Assembly (NCBI RefSeq): GCF_000934765.1
Contig: NZ_KN882197.1
Span: 1-33,308 of the forward strand
Length of the DNA stretch: 33,308 nt
Source: Thiomicrospira microaerophila
GTDB lineage: Bacteria; Pseudomonadota; Gammaproteobacteria; Thiomicrospirales; Thiomicrospiraceae
Direction: 5' to 3'
The notes beneath the pieces were generated by a model. It was given only the letters and a program-made list of their open reading frames with translations, made no database searches and was not told where the DNA came from. A program made the position numbers and the translations under genes. Below are positions 5,975 to 15,078 of this stretch, one piece after another. Each line of letters begins with the position of its first letter. Position 1 is the first letter of the stretch.

Positions 5975-8782
5975 TTAATCGCGCGCCGTTTTCCAGCTTT
6001 CCAACCAGGCCTGGTTGTCTTGTGGTTTGGCGAATAAAAAACCCTGCATTTCCATCTTATTAAACTGGGCTAATTGAATACGCTGCTCTTCGGTTTCGAT
6101 ACCCTCCGCCACTACTTGCAAGTTCATCTGCTGTGCCATCGCATAAATCGTTGGAACCAAACTATGCGCAATACCGGCCTCATCCATCGCCAAAATAAAC
6201 GCACGGTCAATTTTTACCTCATCCACCGGCAAATGCTGTAAATAACTTAACGACGAATAACCCGTGCCAAAATCATCAATCGAAAACCGCACCCCATAAG
6301 CTTTCAAAGCTTTCATTTTTTCAACCACATCCTCAAAGTCATCCAAAAACAAACTTTCTGTGATTTCTAGCATTAACCCCTTTGGGTTCGCACCGGCTTC
6401 TGCCAAGAAGGTTTTACACTTGTCGACAAAATCCTTTTGCCTAAAATGGCGTGGACTCGTATTCACCGCCAAGCGCAAACTGGGGTCACGCTGCTGCACC
6501 TTGGCCAACACCTTACACGCCTCCCGCAAGACCCAGTCACCCAAAGCAACAATTAAATTCGACGCCTCCGCCAACTCAATAAACCGCCCAGGTGGCAACA
6601 AACCCAGCTCAGGATGCTGCCAACGCACTAAACACTCCAGCCCGACCAGCTTTTGCTGCTGATTCACCTGCGGTTGCACAAACAAGCGCAACGCATCCTG
6701 CTTAATACCCTGTTCCAACGCCCGTTTAAGTTGATGATTTTCCAAATAACGCTGCAACATCGACTGACTAAATACACATAAGCCTTGCGTGTTTTGGGTG
6801 CGCGCCGCTTTTAACGCCATCCCCGCTTGATTGAACACCTCATTAATTAACCCCACCCTTGTGGTGTAAGCGTCGTCAGAACTCAGCGCCGCTACCCCGA
6901 CACACACCTCCAAATAAAACAACTCACCTTTAATTTCAAACGCCTGATCAAACTGTTTAAGCGTTTTCTCACCCATCATTTTTAGCCAATCCGCTTGTTC
7001 AAGCATCGGATTATCATCTTCCAAAAACAAGGCAAACTGATCCGCCGCCAAACGCGCCACCAGGCCTTGTTTGTTCAACGTCTGATTCAAGCGCCCCGCC
7101 ACCGCACGCAAAATAGCATCCCCCATATCCACGCCGTGCAACTGATTAACAAACTTAAACCGCGAGATATTCAACAGCACCAGCGCCGCCTTATCCCACT
7201 GCCAATCTAAGCTATGCAAACGGCTATCCATCACCTCAATCAATTTATTGCGATTCGCCAATCCCGTTACCTGGTCACGATACAACAAATCTTCGATGCG
7301 TTGTTCACGCTGCTTACGCGCAGAAATATCCCGTTGAATCGCTAAAAAATGTGTCACATTGCCATCTACATCCTTAACAGGCGAAATAATCGCCTGACTC
7401 GGATAAATCTCACCATTCTTACGCCGATTGCTCAACTCACCGCGCCAAACCTCTCCCGCTCTTAGCCGCGCCCACAAGGCGTTATACACCGCTTCTGGGG
7501 TTTCGCCTGAACGCAATAATCGCGGATTCTTCCCCAATACCTCATCGGCACGATAACCGGTTGTTTGCTCAAACATCGGGTTCAAATAACTCACTTGCCC
7601 TTGCGTATCGGTAATCACAATCGCTTCTGGACTCTGCTCAACAGCCTGCTTTAACAAACGCACCTCCTCCAACGCCAAATGCAACCGATTACGCTCACGC
7701 GTTAGCTGTTTTTGCCGTAACAACAACACATAAATCACCGCAACCACCATCATCAAAAACACCAGCAAACCGATTAAAATTTCCGTAAACCACCAATGAA
7801 TTAACTCCTTAGCGCTCAACTCAAAATCATCAAACGGCTCAAGCCGCAACTCACGTAACAACAAATCAATTGTTCGATAATCACCCGCCACACTAAAGCC
7901 CGCGATTGACATAGACGAAGCCACCTCACCCTCGCGTGGCATCGACAACAAAGCGGCGGCCACCAATCGCGTCAACTCCTTATCAACATTAGGCATCGCC
8001 GCAAACGCCCACTCCGGATACAGTTGGGTACTGGTGACAAACGGAAACGACGGCACGCGTCGCGCATTCAACAACTTAAGCTGGCTCATGTCTAACAAAC
8101 CCCGCTCAACAAGCCCCTCCAACACACCGGTACGCACAAACCCCACATCCGCATCGCCTCGCAACACCGCTTCCACCGCATTCCGCTGGGGTTGCCCCGT
8201 AATGACGACCCTCGCATCCTGAGGCAAACGCACCCCCTGTTGCAACAACTCAAACGCCTGCATTTGGTACGCCCCCAACCCGGTCAAAGACGCACCGGCC
8301 ACGGTTTTACCTTTTACATCACGCAAAGAGGCTATATCATCCCGATGGCTAGCCGTAAAAATGACGCCGCCAAAATGATCTGTTAACACCCCGCCTTCCT
8401 TATTCAACAAGGACGCCAGTGGCGAACTTAGCTGATGACGATAAGTCAACAACACATACTGCGCAGGCTGCGTCAACACAAAGTCGACCCCACCCTTTGC
8501 GACAACCTGCTCCATTTCATCATTATGGAACACCGCCAATTCAAACTGCGCATCCTTAAGTGCACTCGACAAATAATCGGCCAAAGGCGCCCAACGCGCA
8601 AACGTCGACGCCTTATCACGAAACGCCAATACCGCCAGCCGATAAACGGGGGGATCAACCCTAGCCGCTTCACGCATACCCGCTTCACTCATCGCCGCTT
8701 GCGCTTGCGCCTGCGCGGACACATTCAGCAACAATACCGCTAGCACCAGCCCAAACCTTTTAAACCACGTCGTCATAACCAT
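5975..8782 (-). CDS. PhnD-like sensor - PAS - degenerate GGDEF - EAL, probable c-di-GMP phosphodiesterase
   Basis: 935 residues from the ATG at 8782, with AGGA 6 nt upstream. A TTG seven codons earlier overlaps the preceding stop but lacks an SD site. Signal peptide about 1-29; periplasmic substrate-binding domain of the PhnD/phosphonate-binding type about 45-315 (FGGVIFTASHRDD, GAYQMQAFELLQQG, ADVGFVRTGVLE); TM about 330-355; PAS about 383-490; GGDEF about 495-660; EAL about 680-925. The cyclase motif is AADQF and the metal-binding Asp of beta-1 is Asn (LNISRFK), so it is catalytically dead. The EAL motif reads ECL but keeps the Glu; NTSPRHF, EITES, DDFGTGYSSL, KID and AEGIET are present, so hydrolysis is expected. 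It is the last gene of a three-gene operon whose first gene has the same kind of sensor on a cyclase output. Confidence 0.9.
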   Translation of the reverse strand: MVMTTWFKRFGLVLAVLLLNVSAQAQAQAAMSEAGMREAARVDPPVYRLAVLAFRDKASTFARWAPLADYLSSALKDAQFELAVFHNDEMEQVVAKGGVDFVLTQPAQYVLLTYRHQLSSPLASLLNKEGGVLTDHFGGVIFTASHRDDIASLRDVKGKTVAGASLTGLGAYQMQAFELLQQGVRLPQDARVVITGQPQRNAVEAVLRGDADVGFVRTGVLEGLVERGLLDMSQLKLLNARRVPSFPFVTSTQLYPEWAFAAMPNVDKELTRLVAAALLSMPREGEVASSMSIAGFSVAGDYRTIDLLLRELRLEPFDDFELSAKELIHWWFTEILIGLLVFLMMVVAVIYVLLLRQKQLTRERNRLHLALEEVRLLKQAVEQSPEAIVITDTQGQVSYLNPMFEQTTGYRADEVLGKNPRLLRSGETPEAVYNALWARLRAGEVWRGELSNRRKNGEIYPSQAIISPVKDVDGNVTHFLAIQRDISARKQREQRIEDLLYRDQVTGLANRNKLIEVMDSRLHSLDWQWDKAALVLLNISRFKFVNQLHGVDMGDAILRAVAGRLNQTLNKQGLVARLAADQFALFLEDDNPMLEQADWLKMMGEKTLKQFDQAFEIKGELFYLEVCVGVAALSSDDAYTTRVGLINEVFNQAGMALKAARTQNTQGLCVFSQSMLQRYLENHQLKRALEQGIKQDALRLFVQPQVNQQQKLVGLECLVRWQHPELGLLPPGRFIELAEASNLIVALGDWVLREACKVLAKVQQRDPSLRLAVNTSPRHFRQKDFVDKCKTFLAEAGANPKGLMLEITESLFLDDFEDVVEKMKALKAYGVRFSIDDFGTGYSSLSYLQHLPVDEVKIDRAFILAMDEAGIAHSLVPTIYAMAQQMNLQVVAEGIETEEQRIQLAQFNKMEMQGFLFAKPQDNQAWLESWKTARD
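6002..6017. repeat. 16-bp palindrome CAACCAGGCCTGGTTG (copy 1)
   Basis: A perfect palindrome near the 3' end of the EAL gene, read as Asn-Gln-Ala-Trp-Leu. The same 16 bases recur in unrelated coding contexts at 15157-15172, 16051-16066 and 18608-18623; the 14-bp core is at 24084-24097. Confidence 0.7.
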
Positions 8783-8799
8783 GTTCAATCCTAGATTAC

Positions 8800-11484
8800 T
8801 CAATCAAACGCACGCAATGTTTGATCAATTTTTACAAGTGTATCTTCTAAAGAGGTCTGACAGGCTTGCCATTGATCCGCCGTCGGATATTGCCGCTGCT
8901 CGATTAATTGCGTAATCTCAGACAAACTATCGCCAAAGCGTAACGCCGCCATACTTAAACTCACCGCCTTTAAACCATGACAGAGCCGGAATGCCTCGCG
9001 CCAAAATGCCTCGCCTTGATCCTCAGTTGTATCCACCCCTTCAAAACACTGCATAATCGTTCTAAAATCCTGCTCAACAAGCTGACGAAAACGCCCTAAA
9101 ATCTGAAGATAAAACGCTTTTTTGTCACCCACCATCTGTACGCCCCGCTTCATATCCAACAGCACACGCAATGGCGCATGCGCCAATGAAAGCGGCAAAT
9201 CAATCAACTCAACAGGTTGTCCAAGCCACCGGGCTAAAGTCATCGTGGCTTGATGAAAATGCAAAGGCTTCGCAATCAAATCATTCAAACCCGATCCCAA
9301 CGCCAATGCCTGTTCATTCTCGCCCGTGACCGCTGTTAACGCCAAAATCGGTGTAATCGGATCAAACTGACGAATCTGAGCCGCCGCCTCATAGCCATTG
9401 ATGCCCTGCATATGCTTATCCATTAACACCAAGTCAAATGAATCCGTCTGCATAGACTCGATAGCCGACTCGCCATCTTCAACAAACACCCCCTCCAAAC
9501 CAAGACGATTTAATAACTCCACAATCATATCCTGGTTAATCGGATTATCCTCCGCTACCAACACCCGACCCGATAACACCACATCCTCAAAGCGCATACG
9601 CTTGGGCGGCTGCGTATTTCTTTTTTGTAAATAGCCAAATACCTCATCCTGCGAACAACGCGTCAACGGCAAAATAAAATAAAACGCACTGCCTTTAGAC
9701 GGTTGGCTTTTAACCTGAATACCCTTACCGCCCATCAACAACACCAAATCCTGACTAATCGCCAAGCCTAACCCCGTGCCGCCATAAGATTGCGCAATCG
9801 AATCATCGCCCTGACTAAAAGGCTTAAACAACCTCGCCAACTGCGACGCGTTCATGCCGATACCGCTATCGGCCACCTCAAACAAAAATCCCGCTTGCTC
9901 CGCCGAAGGCCTCACCGATACGCGTACGCCTCCCTGCTTAGTAAACTTTATCGCATTACTCAACAAATTGCTCAACACCTGACGCAAACGCACATCATCG
10001 CCACAATACACCAGCCCTACGGCATCATCAACCACCCAACTTATTTGCAAACCCTTCGTCGCCGCCACCCCCTCAAACTGCCCCACCGCCTGTTCCACCA
10101 CCTCGCGCAACTCAAACGGGGCATGCCGGATCATCAACTGCCCCGCTTCAAGTTTGGAATAATCCAACAGATCATTCAACAGCTGCATTAGATTGTGTCC
10201 GGCCTCGTGCATCTTAGACAAATACGCGTGAATCTTGTCAGGGTCATCCGTTACAAGCAAACCCAACTCCGTTAGCCCCAAAATCCCCGTCATCGGTGTA
10301 CGAATTTCATGACCGACTACCGCTAAAAAACGCGACTTCACCTGATTCGCCTGCTCCGCCTGAGCCCGTGCCTCCTCCAACCCGGCCTGGTGTTTATTTT
10401 GCATCTCAATCAGCTGATTAAAACCGCGTACGAGCTGGGCCACCTCATCCGCCGAACTTAACTGCAACGGCGCCAAAGGTGCCAAGGGTGCTGCCTGCTT
10501 TAAGCGCTCACGGATCTGCTGACTCGCATGCTTCAAAGGCCTAAACTGTTTATTTAAAAATACAAACAACGCCGGCAAACCAATCAACAAGATCAACAAC
10601 ACCAACAAAAACAAATTTTTCAACAACTGATGAGTGCTCGCCATGACACTGGCAACCGGAATCACCGCCACCACGTGCCAATCAATCAACGACAAAGGCT
10701 GGCTCACAAACATCACCGTCTCGCCCTCAAACCCCAACGCCTTGCCCTGATTCAAGCCACCCGCAACCTGTTGAATTAAATCCGGCTGCTGTAGCTCACC
10801 CAATGGCTTAAAGATATACCCTTCATCGGTAGAAGACACAAATAAACCATTGTTCAAGTCAATTAAATAAACCTGTTCATCTGCTCTAATCACACGCTGC
10901 GCCAGCGCTTTCATCATAAAATCATCTGCCAGCAAACTAATCCCCACCATAAAACCCAGCAACCTTCGATCCTGAGTTAAAATAGGTGCATTTATACTAA
11001 TAATAGATGTTTGTAACCGACGCCCAATAAAAGGCTGAGAAATATAGGGTTCTAAATGGGCTTTAACCTGCTTCACATGTTCACGATCATCATAATGCGT
11101 ACCGACGCGCTCCGGCAAAACCGGCGAATCAACCCAACCGACCCCCTGCTCATTCAACACCAACAAACCGCCATTAAAAAACTGATGCAACAACACCCGC
11201 TCATCTAACATGCGCTGCAATTGCGCCTGTGATTTTAACGCCTCACCATCATGCAACAAACTCGCAAACTCACTCAACGCCGCTCGCCGATCATTCAACG
11301 CATCATCCAATAAATGCGCAATCGCTTCAGTCGTTGCCTGTTTTTGCTGAAAAAAACGCTGTGTCGATTCACTCAAAAACGCCTGACTGACCAACACCAA
11401 TACCGCCAACACCAATACCACAGAAAAACCCAAGGAAGCGACTAATATTCGCCAGCTCAAATGCGCAGATAACCACCTCAACAT
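8800..11484 (-). CDS. Cache-HAMP hybrid histidine kinase with REC and HPt
   Basis: 894 residues; ATG at 11484 overlaps the previous TAA by one base (TAATG), implying translational coupling. TM about 12-35; extracytoplasmic Cache domain about 38-275 (YDDREHVKQV, RRLQTSIISINAPIL); TM about 288-310; HAMP-like about 311-365; coiled linker; HisKA with His392 (GHEIRTPMTG); HATPase with NLLSNAIKFT, DSGIGM and GGTGLGLAIS; REC about 638-755 with phospho-acceptor Asp689 (LVLMDKHM); HPt about 775-890 with His836 (CHGLKAVS). A complete four-step phosphorelay in one chain. The Cache region is clearly related to that of the kinase at 24005-26596. Its HPt could serve the HPt-less kinase-REC-REC-GGDEF protein encoded just upstream (inference). 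Confidence 0.92.
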   Translation of the reverse strand: MLRWLSAHLSWRILVASLGFSVVLVLAVLVLVSQAFLSESTQRFFQQKQATTEAIAHLLDDALNDRRAALSEFASLLHDGEALKSQAQLQRMLDERVLLHQFFNGGLLVLNEQGVGWVDSPVLPERVGTHYDDREHVKQVKAHLEPYISQPFIGRRLQTSIISINAPILTQDRRLLGFMVGISLLADDFMMKALAQRVIRADEQVYLIDLNNGLFVSSTDEGYIFKPLGELQQPDLIQQVAGGLNQGKALGFEGETVMFVSQPLSLIDWHVVAVIPVASVMASTHQLLKNLFLLVLLILLIGLPALFVFLNKQFRPLKHASQQIRERLKQAAPLAPLAPLQLSSADEVAQLVRGFNQLIEMQNKHQAGLEEARAQAEQANQVKSRFLAVVGHEIRTPMTGILGLTELGLLVTDDPDKIHAYLSKMHEAGHNLMQLLNDLLDYSKLEAGQLMIRHAPFELREVVEQAVGQFEGVAATKGLQISWVVDDAVGLVYCGDDVRLRQVLSNLLSNAIKFTKQGGVRVSVRPSAEQAGFLFEVADSGIGMNASQLARLFKPFSQGDDSIAQSYGGTGLGLAISQDLVLLMGGKGIQVKSQPSKGSAFYFILPLTRCSQDEVFGYLQKRNTQPPKRMRFEDVVLSGRVLVAEDNPINQDMIVELLNRLGLEGVFVEDGESAIESMQTDSFDLVLMDKHMQGINGYEAAAQIRQFDPITPILALTAVTGENEQALALGSGLNDLIAKPLHFHQATMTLARWLGQPVELIDLPLSLAHAPLRVLLDMKRGVQMVGDKKAFYLQILGRFRQLVEQDFRTIMQCFEGVDTTEDQGEAFWREAFRLCHGLKAVSLSMAALRFGDSLSEITQLIEQRQYPTADQWQACQTSLEDTLVKIDQTLRAFD

Positions 11485-14400
11485 TAAACGATAACCACCC
11501 GATTACGGCCATCTTCCTTGGCTTGATATAACGCCTGGTCTGCACGCTTTAATAGATTTTGTGCATCCACCAAACTATCTACAGGCTGGCTAATCGCGCC
11601 TAAACTGATTGTCACCCTATCCGTAACCTGTGAATAACCATGTGAAAACGCCATATCCCACACCGCTTGGCGCATTTTTTCCGCCATTAACGCCACGCCC
11701 TGCGCATCGGTTTCTGGCAAAATCGCCACAAACTCCTCACCGCCATAACGTGCCAACAAATCCGACGGGCGACGAAAAACCGACTGCAACGCCTGCGCCA
11801 CCTTCACCAAACACTCGTCTCCCATACCATGACCATAATGATCATTAAACGGCTTGAAATAATCAATATCCATCATAATCAAACCCAAAGGTTGGTGACT
11901 ACGAATCAAGCGATGCGTTTCGGACAACAAGGTTTGATCAAACTGCCGGCGATTCGCAATACCCGTTAAGCCATCAATCTGTGACTCCTGCTCTAACAAA
12001 TCGGTTTTGTGTTTCAACAAAATCTGACTGCGTACCCGCGCCTTCACCACCGGCAACTTAAACGGCTTGGCGATATAATCTACCGCGCCCAACTCCAAAC
12101 CCTTTTGCTCATCAGTTGAACCATCCAGTGCGGTAACAAACATCACCGGAATAGACTGGGTTTTTGGATTATTCTTTAACGCTTTAATAACCGCAAACCC
12201 GTCCATCTCCGGCATCACAATATCCAGCAAAATCAAATCCGGCTGTGGCATTTTTTCCGCCAACATTAAAGCTTTCGCACCGCTATCCGCCGCCTGAATT
12301 AAATACTCCCCTTTCAACCCATTCGCCAAGACTTTTAAATTCGAAGGCTGGTCATCCACAATCAAAATACGCCCTTTACGCGGCTCTGTCGACGGCAATG
12401 GCGAGCCTTCTTCCAATGGCGCCGCCGTTGTAACCGCCATGTCCTCCAGCGCACAAATAACGTGTAAAGCTAAAAACCGCGCCAAACAAGCCTGCAACTC
12501 CAACTGATTAATCGGCTTCGACAAATGATCATTCATCCCCGCCTGCACCGCCTTATCACGATCCTCCACCGTGGCCGCTGCTGTCAACGCAACAATCGGA
12601 ATCGCTGGGTTAAACTCACGAATCGCGCGCGTCGCCTGATAGCCATCCATCACCGGCATTTGAATATCCATCAAAATCAAATCGAATGACTGAATCTTGG
12701 TCTTCTCGACCGCCTTCGCGCCGTTCTCCGCCAAACTGACATCCAACCCAAACTGACGCAACACCTCTGAGGCCACTTCCTGGTTAATCTCATTATCCTC
12801 AACCAGCAACACCCGGCCGACAAATTGTATAGGATTAGAAAGGCTCGCCGTCTTCGACTGACACAAAACCTCAAGCTGCTCGGCAGAAGCGGCCACCAAG
12901 CGCACACAAAACGAAAACCGACTGCCCTTGTCCTGCTGACTGGTAACCTTTATAGCCTTGCCCCCCATCGCCAACACCAAGCTTTGGCTAATCGCCAAGC
13001 CTAAACCCGTGCCACCATAACGGCGCGTAATACTGGTATCCGCCTGACTAAACGCCTGAAACAAACTCTCGCATTGCGCCTCATTCATACCAATACCGCT
13101 ATCCTTAACAGCAAAACACACGCGCCCCAATTCATCCTGCTCAATCCAAACACTCACCTCTCCATGCTGGGTAAACTTAATCGCATTCGCAATCAAATTA
13201 TTCAACACCTGCCGCAAACGCATCACATCACCCAAATAACCGCGTGCCAAATCGCCCTGCACATGCACCTTAAACGCCAAGCCTTTTTGCTCCGCCATCG
13301 GCTGATAAAGGCTATGCACCTGCGCCACCAAATCCTCAATTAAAAACGGCTTGTTTTCAAGTGTCAGCTTGCCGGCTTCAATTTTTGAAAAATCTAAAAT
13401 ATCATTTAAAACCCCCAACAACAGCTCGGCAGATTGATGGGCTTTTTTTACTCTTTGGCGCATTTTAGGCAAGCTGGTTTCCTTTAACGCCAGCGCCGTC
13501 AAACCCAGCACTCCATTCATCGGTGTTCGGATCTCATGGCTCATATTCGCCAAAAAATCCGATTTCGCCTGATTCGCCAGGTTTGCCAATTCACGTTGTT
13601 TTACTAAATGACGATTTAACCCCAGCATCGAACCCAAACTCAATGCCAATAAAACCATCAACACCATCATCGTAGTAATCGCCCAACGATACTGCTGCCA
13701 CACATCCGTCCAATGGGTTTCAACGGCACCATCAAAGGGTTCGGTGCGTAAACTGCGCATCAGACTCTCGACATTTTCATAATTTTTAGGGCGTGTAAAT
13801 CCAAGTATCTCCGCCGACTGAGCGGCAGGATGCGCCGCCGATAAATTCAACAAAGCCACCGTCAACGAATTCGCCTGCTGCTCTGATACACTCGGCAACG
13901 CCATCACCGGCCACTCAGGGTAAAGCGGTGTGCTATGCACAAACGGATAATCCGACACCTGCTGATTAATCACCACAATATCCTGCCAGCTAAGCGAACC
14001 CAAAGCCACCATCGCCTCCAAGATACCGGTGCGCACAAAACCGACCTCCGCCGCACCCGCCAACACCGCGTTTACCACCGCATCATGCGGCATCCCGGTT
14101 AACACCAGATTTCTATCAGCGGGCAAAGCCATACCCGCTTGTTGCATTTCATAAGCCTGCATTTGATAACCACCCAACGACCCCGGCGTCACCGCCGCAA
14201 TGCGCTTATTAACGGTATCCGCAAGGGTTTGAATCTGATCGCTATGCGCCGCACGAAACACCACGCCACCAAACTGATTAATCGGCACACCGTTTTGCTG
14301 GCGGGTAATGGTCACTAATGGCCCCGACATTTGCAAATTCATCCGCTCACGCAACAAAATATAATGCGAGGGATTGGTCATCACCAGATCAATCTCGCCA

Positions 14401-14669
14401 GCCAATAACGCCTGCTCCAACCCCTTATAACCCAGCGGACGCAAGGTGATTGAACAATGCTCACATGCGACATTCTGCTCCAAATAGCGCATCAACGGCT
14501 GCCACTGCGCCATCGTCACTGCCTCCGGTCGAAACGACAACACCCCAAACACCAAATGGGTCTTTTCCACACTCAAGGGCGCATTCTCCGCAAGCGACAC
14601 CCGCAGCGGACTCAACGCCAACCAAAGACCCAAAACCATTAACCCCATCCACTTCATAGTAAACTTCAC
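11484..14669 (-). CDS. PhnD-like sensor hybrid kinase with two REC domains and an active-type GGDEF
   Basis: 1061 residues from a GTG at 14669, with AGGA 7 nt upstream; the next ATG (codon 5) is too far from it. Signal peptide about 1-27; PhnD-like binding domain about 36-312 (TNPSHYILL, FGGVVFRAAHSDQ, GGYQMQAYEM); TM about 329-352; HisKA with His378 ([10 protein letters not shown]); HATPase with NLIANAIKFT and GGTGLGLAIS; REC1 about 617-735 with Asp668; REC2 about 766-885 with Asp816 (LILLDIVMPEMDG); GGDEF about 890-1061 with GGEEF at 976-980 and a product-inhibition site RPSD at 967-970. REC2-GGDEF resembles PleD/WspR-type outputs. The design is a kinase driving its own diguanylate cyclase, but no HPt is present to link REC1 to REC2; the next gene supplies one. 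First gene of the operon. Confidence 0.93.
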   Translation of the reverse strand: MKFTMKWMGLMVLGLWLALSPLRVSLAENAPLSVEKTHLVFGVLSFRPEAVTMAQWQPLMRYLEQNVACEHCSITLRPLGYKGLEQALLAGEIDLVMTNPSHYILLRERMNLQMSGPLVTITRQQNGVPINQFGGVVFRAAHSDQIQTLADTVNKRIAAVTPGSLGGYQMQAYEMQQAGMALPADRNLVLTGMPHDAVVNAVLAGAAEVGFVRTGILEAMVALGSLSWQDIVVINQQVSDYPFVHSTPLYPEWPVMALPSVSEQQANSLTVALLNLSAAHPAAQSAEILGFTRPKNYENVESLMRSLRTEPFDGAVETHWTDVWQQYRWAITTMMVLMVLLALSLGSMLGLNRHLVKQRELANLANQAKSDFLANMSHEIRTPMNGVLGLTALALKETSLPKMRQRVKKAHQSAELLLGVLNDILDFSKIEAGKLTLENKPFLIEDLVAQVHSLYQPMAEQKGLAFKVHVQGDLARGYLGDVMRLRQVLNNLIANAIKFTQHGEVSVWIEQDELGRVCFAVKDSGIGMNEAQCESLFQAFSQADTSITRRYGGTGLGLAISQSLVLAMGGKAIKVTSQQDKGSRFSFCVRLVAASAEQLEVLCQSKTASLSNPIQFVGRVLLVEDNEINQEVASEVLRQFGLDVSLAENGAKAVEKTKIQSFDLILMDIQMPVMDGYQATRAIREFNPAIPIVALTAAATVEDRDKAVQAGMNDHLSKPINQLELQACLARFLALHVICALEDMAVTTAAPLEEGSPLPSTEPRKGRILIVDDQPSNLKVLANGLKGEYLIQAADSGAKALMLAEKMPQPDLILLDIVMPEMDGFAVIKALKNNPKTQSIPVMFVTALDGSTDEQKGLELGAVDYIAKPFKLPVVKARVRSQILLKHKTDLLEQESQIDGLTGIANRRQFDQTLLSETHRLIRSHQPLGLIMMDIDYFKPFNDHYGHGMGDECLVKVAQALQSVFRRPSDLLARYGGEEFVAILPETDAQGVALMAEKMRQAVWDMAFSHGYSQVTDRVTISLGAISQPVDSLVDAQNLLKRADQALYQAKEDGRNRVVIV

Positions 14670-14748
14670 GCTACATTCCTAATTATTTGTTTAACCTGAG
14701 GCATTCCCACGCCTCGCTTCACGGCCATTAAGTTAAGAAAAAAAACTA

Positions 14749-15055
14749 TCATTACGAGGCCAAAAAATCACTCGTCATTGCGAGGCCAAAAAATCACTCG
14801 TCATTGCGAGGCCGCAGGCCGTGGCAATCTCAAACCAACTGTGCGCGCCCTCAAGAGATTGCCGCGTCGCTGCGCTCCTCGCAATGACAGACTTTTTTGG
14901 AGGGCTCTTTTTACGTCATTACGCCACCAAAAAACCACTCGTCATTGCGAGGCCAAAAAATCACTCGTCATTGCGAGGCCGCAGGCCGTGGCAATCTCTT
15001 ACAGACTGAGCGCGCCCTCAAGAGATTGCCGCGTCGCTGCGCTCCTCGCAATGAC
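14749..15055. repeat. Two full family A repeats with 26-bp tandem leader units
   Basis: Full 89-bp copies lie at 14800-14888 and 14967-15055. Each runs from GTCATTGCGAGG to CCTCGCAATGAC with palindromic ends, and both are in the same orientation. The left ends are stuttered: the 26-bp unit starting TCATTGCGAGGCC and ending AAAAAATCACTCG is repeated before the first copy (14749-14799) and once before the second (14941-14966). These repeats account for the gene-free stretch 14670-15078. Apparent + strand reading frames here (HCEAAGRGNL-type peptides) are products of the repeats. Confidence 0.85.
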
Positions 15056-15078
15056 GGTTTATTTTGCTGGGTTGTTTT

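Noticed and set aside
8435-8743. 102-codon + strand frame opposite the PhnD domain
   Set aside because: Basic, low-complexity antisense product of a strongly supported minus-strand gene; typical of shadow frames in the kinase genes.
8783-8803. TTG start for the PhnD-PAS-GGDEF-EAL gene overlapping the previous stop
   Set aside because: No SD site, whereas the ATG at 8782 has AGGA at 6 nt and leaves a normal signal peptide.
14749-15055. Possible CRISPR array
   Set aside because: The 26-bp units are directly adjacent without unique spacers, and the longer repeats are interspersed elements found across the window. No cas gene is present.
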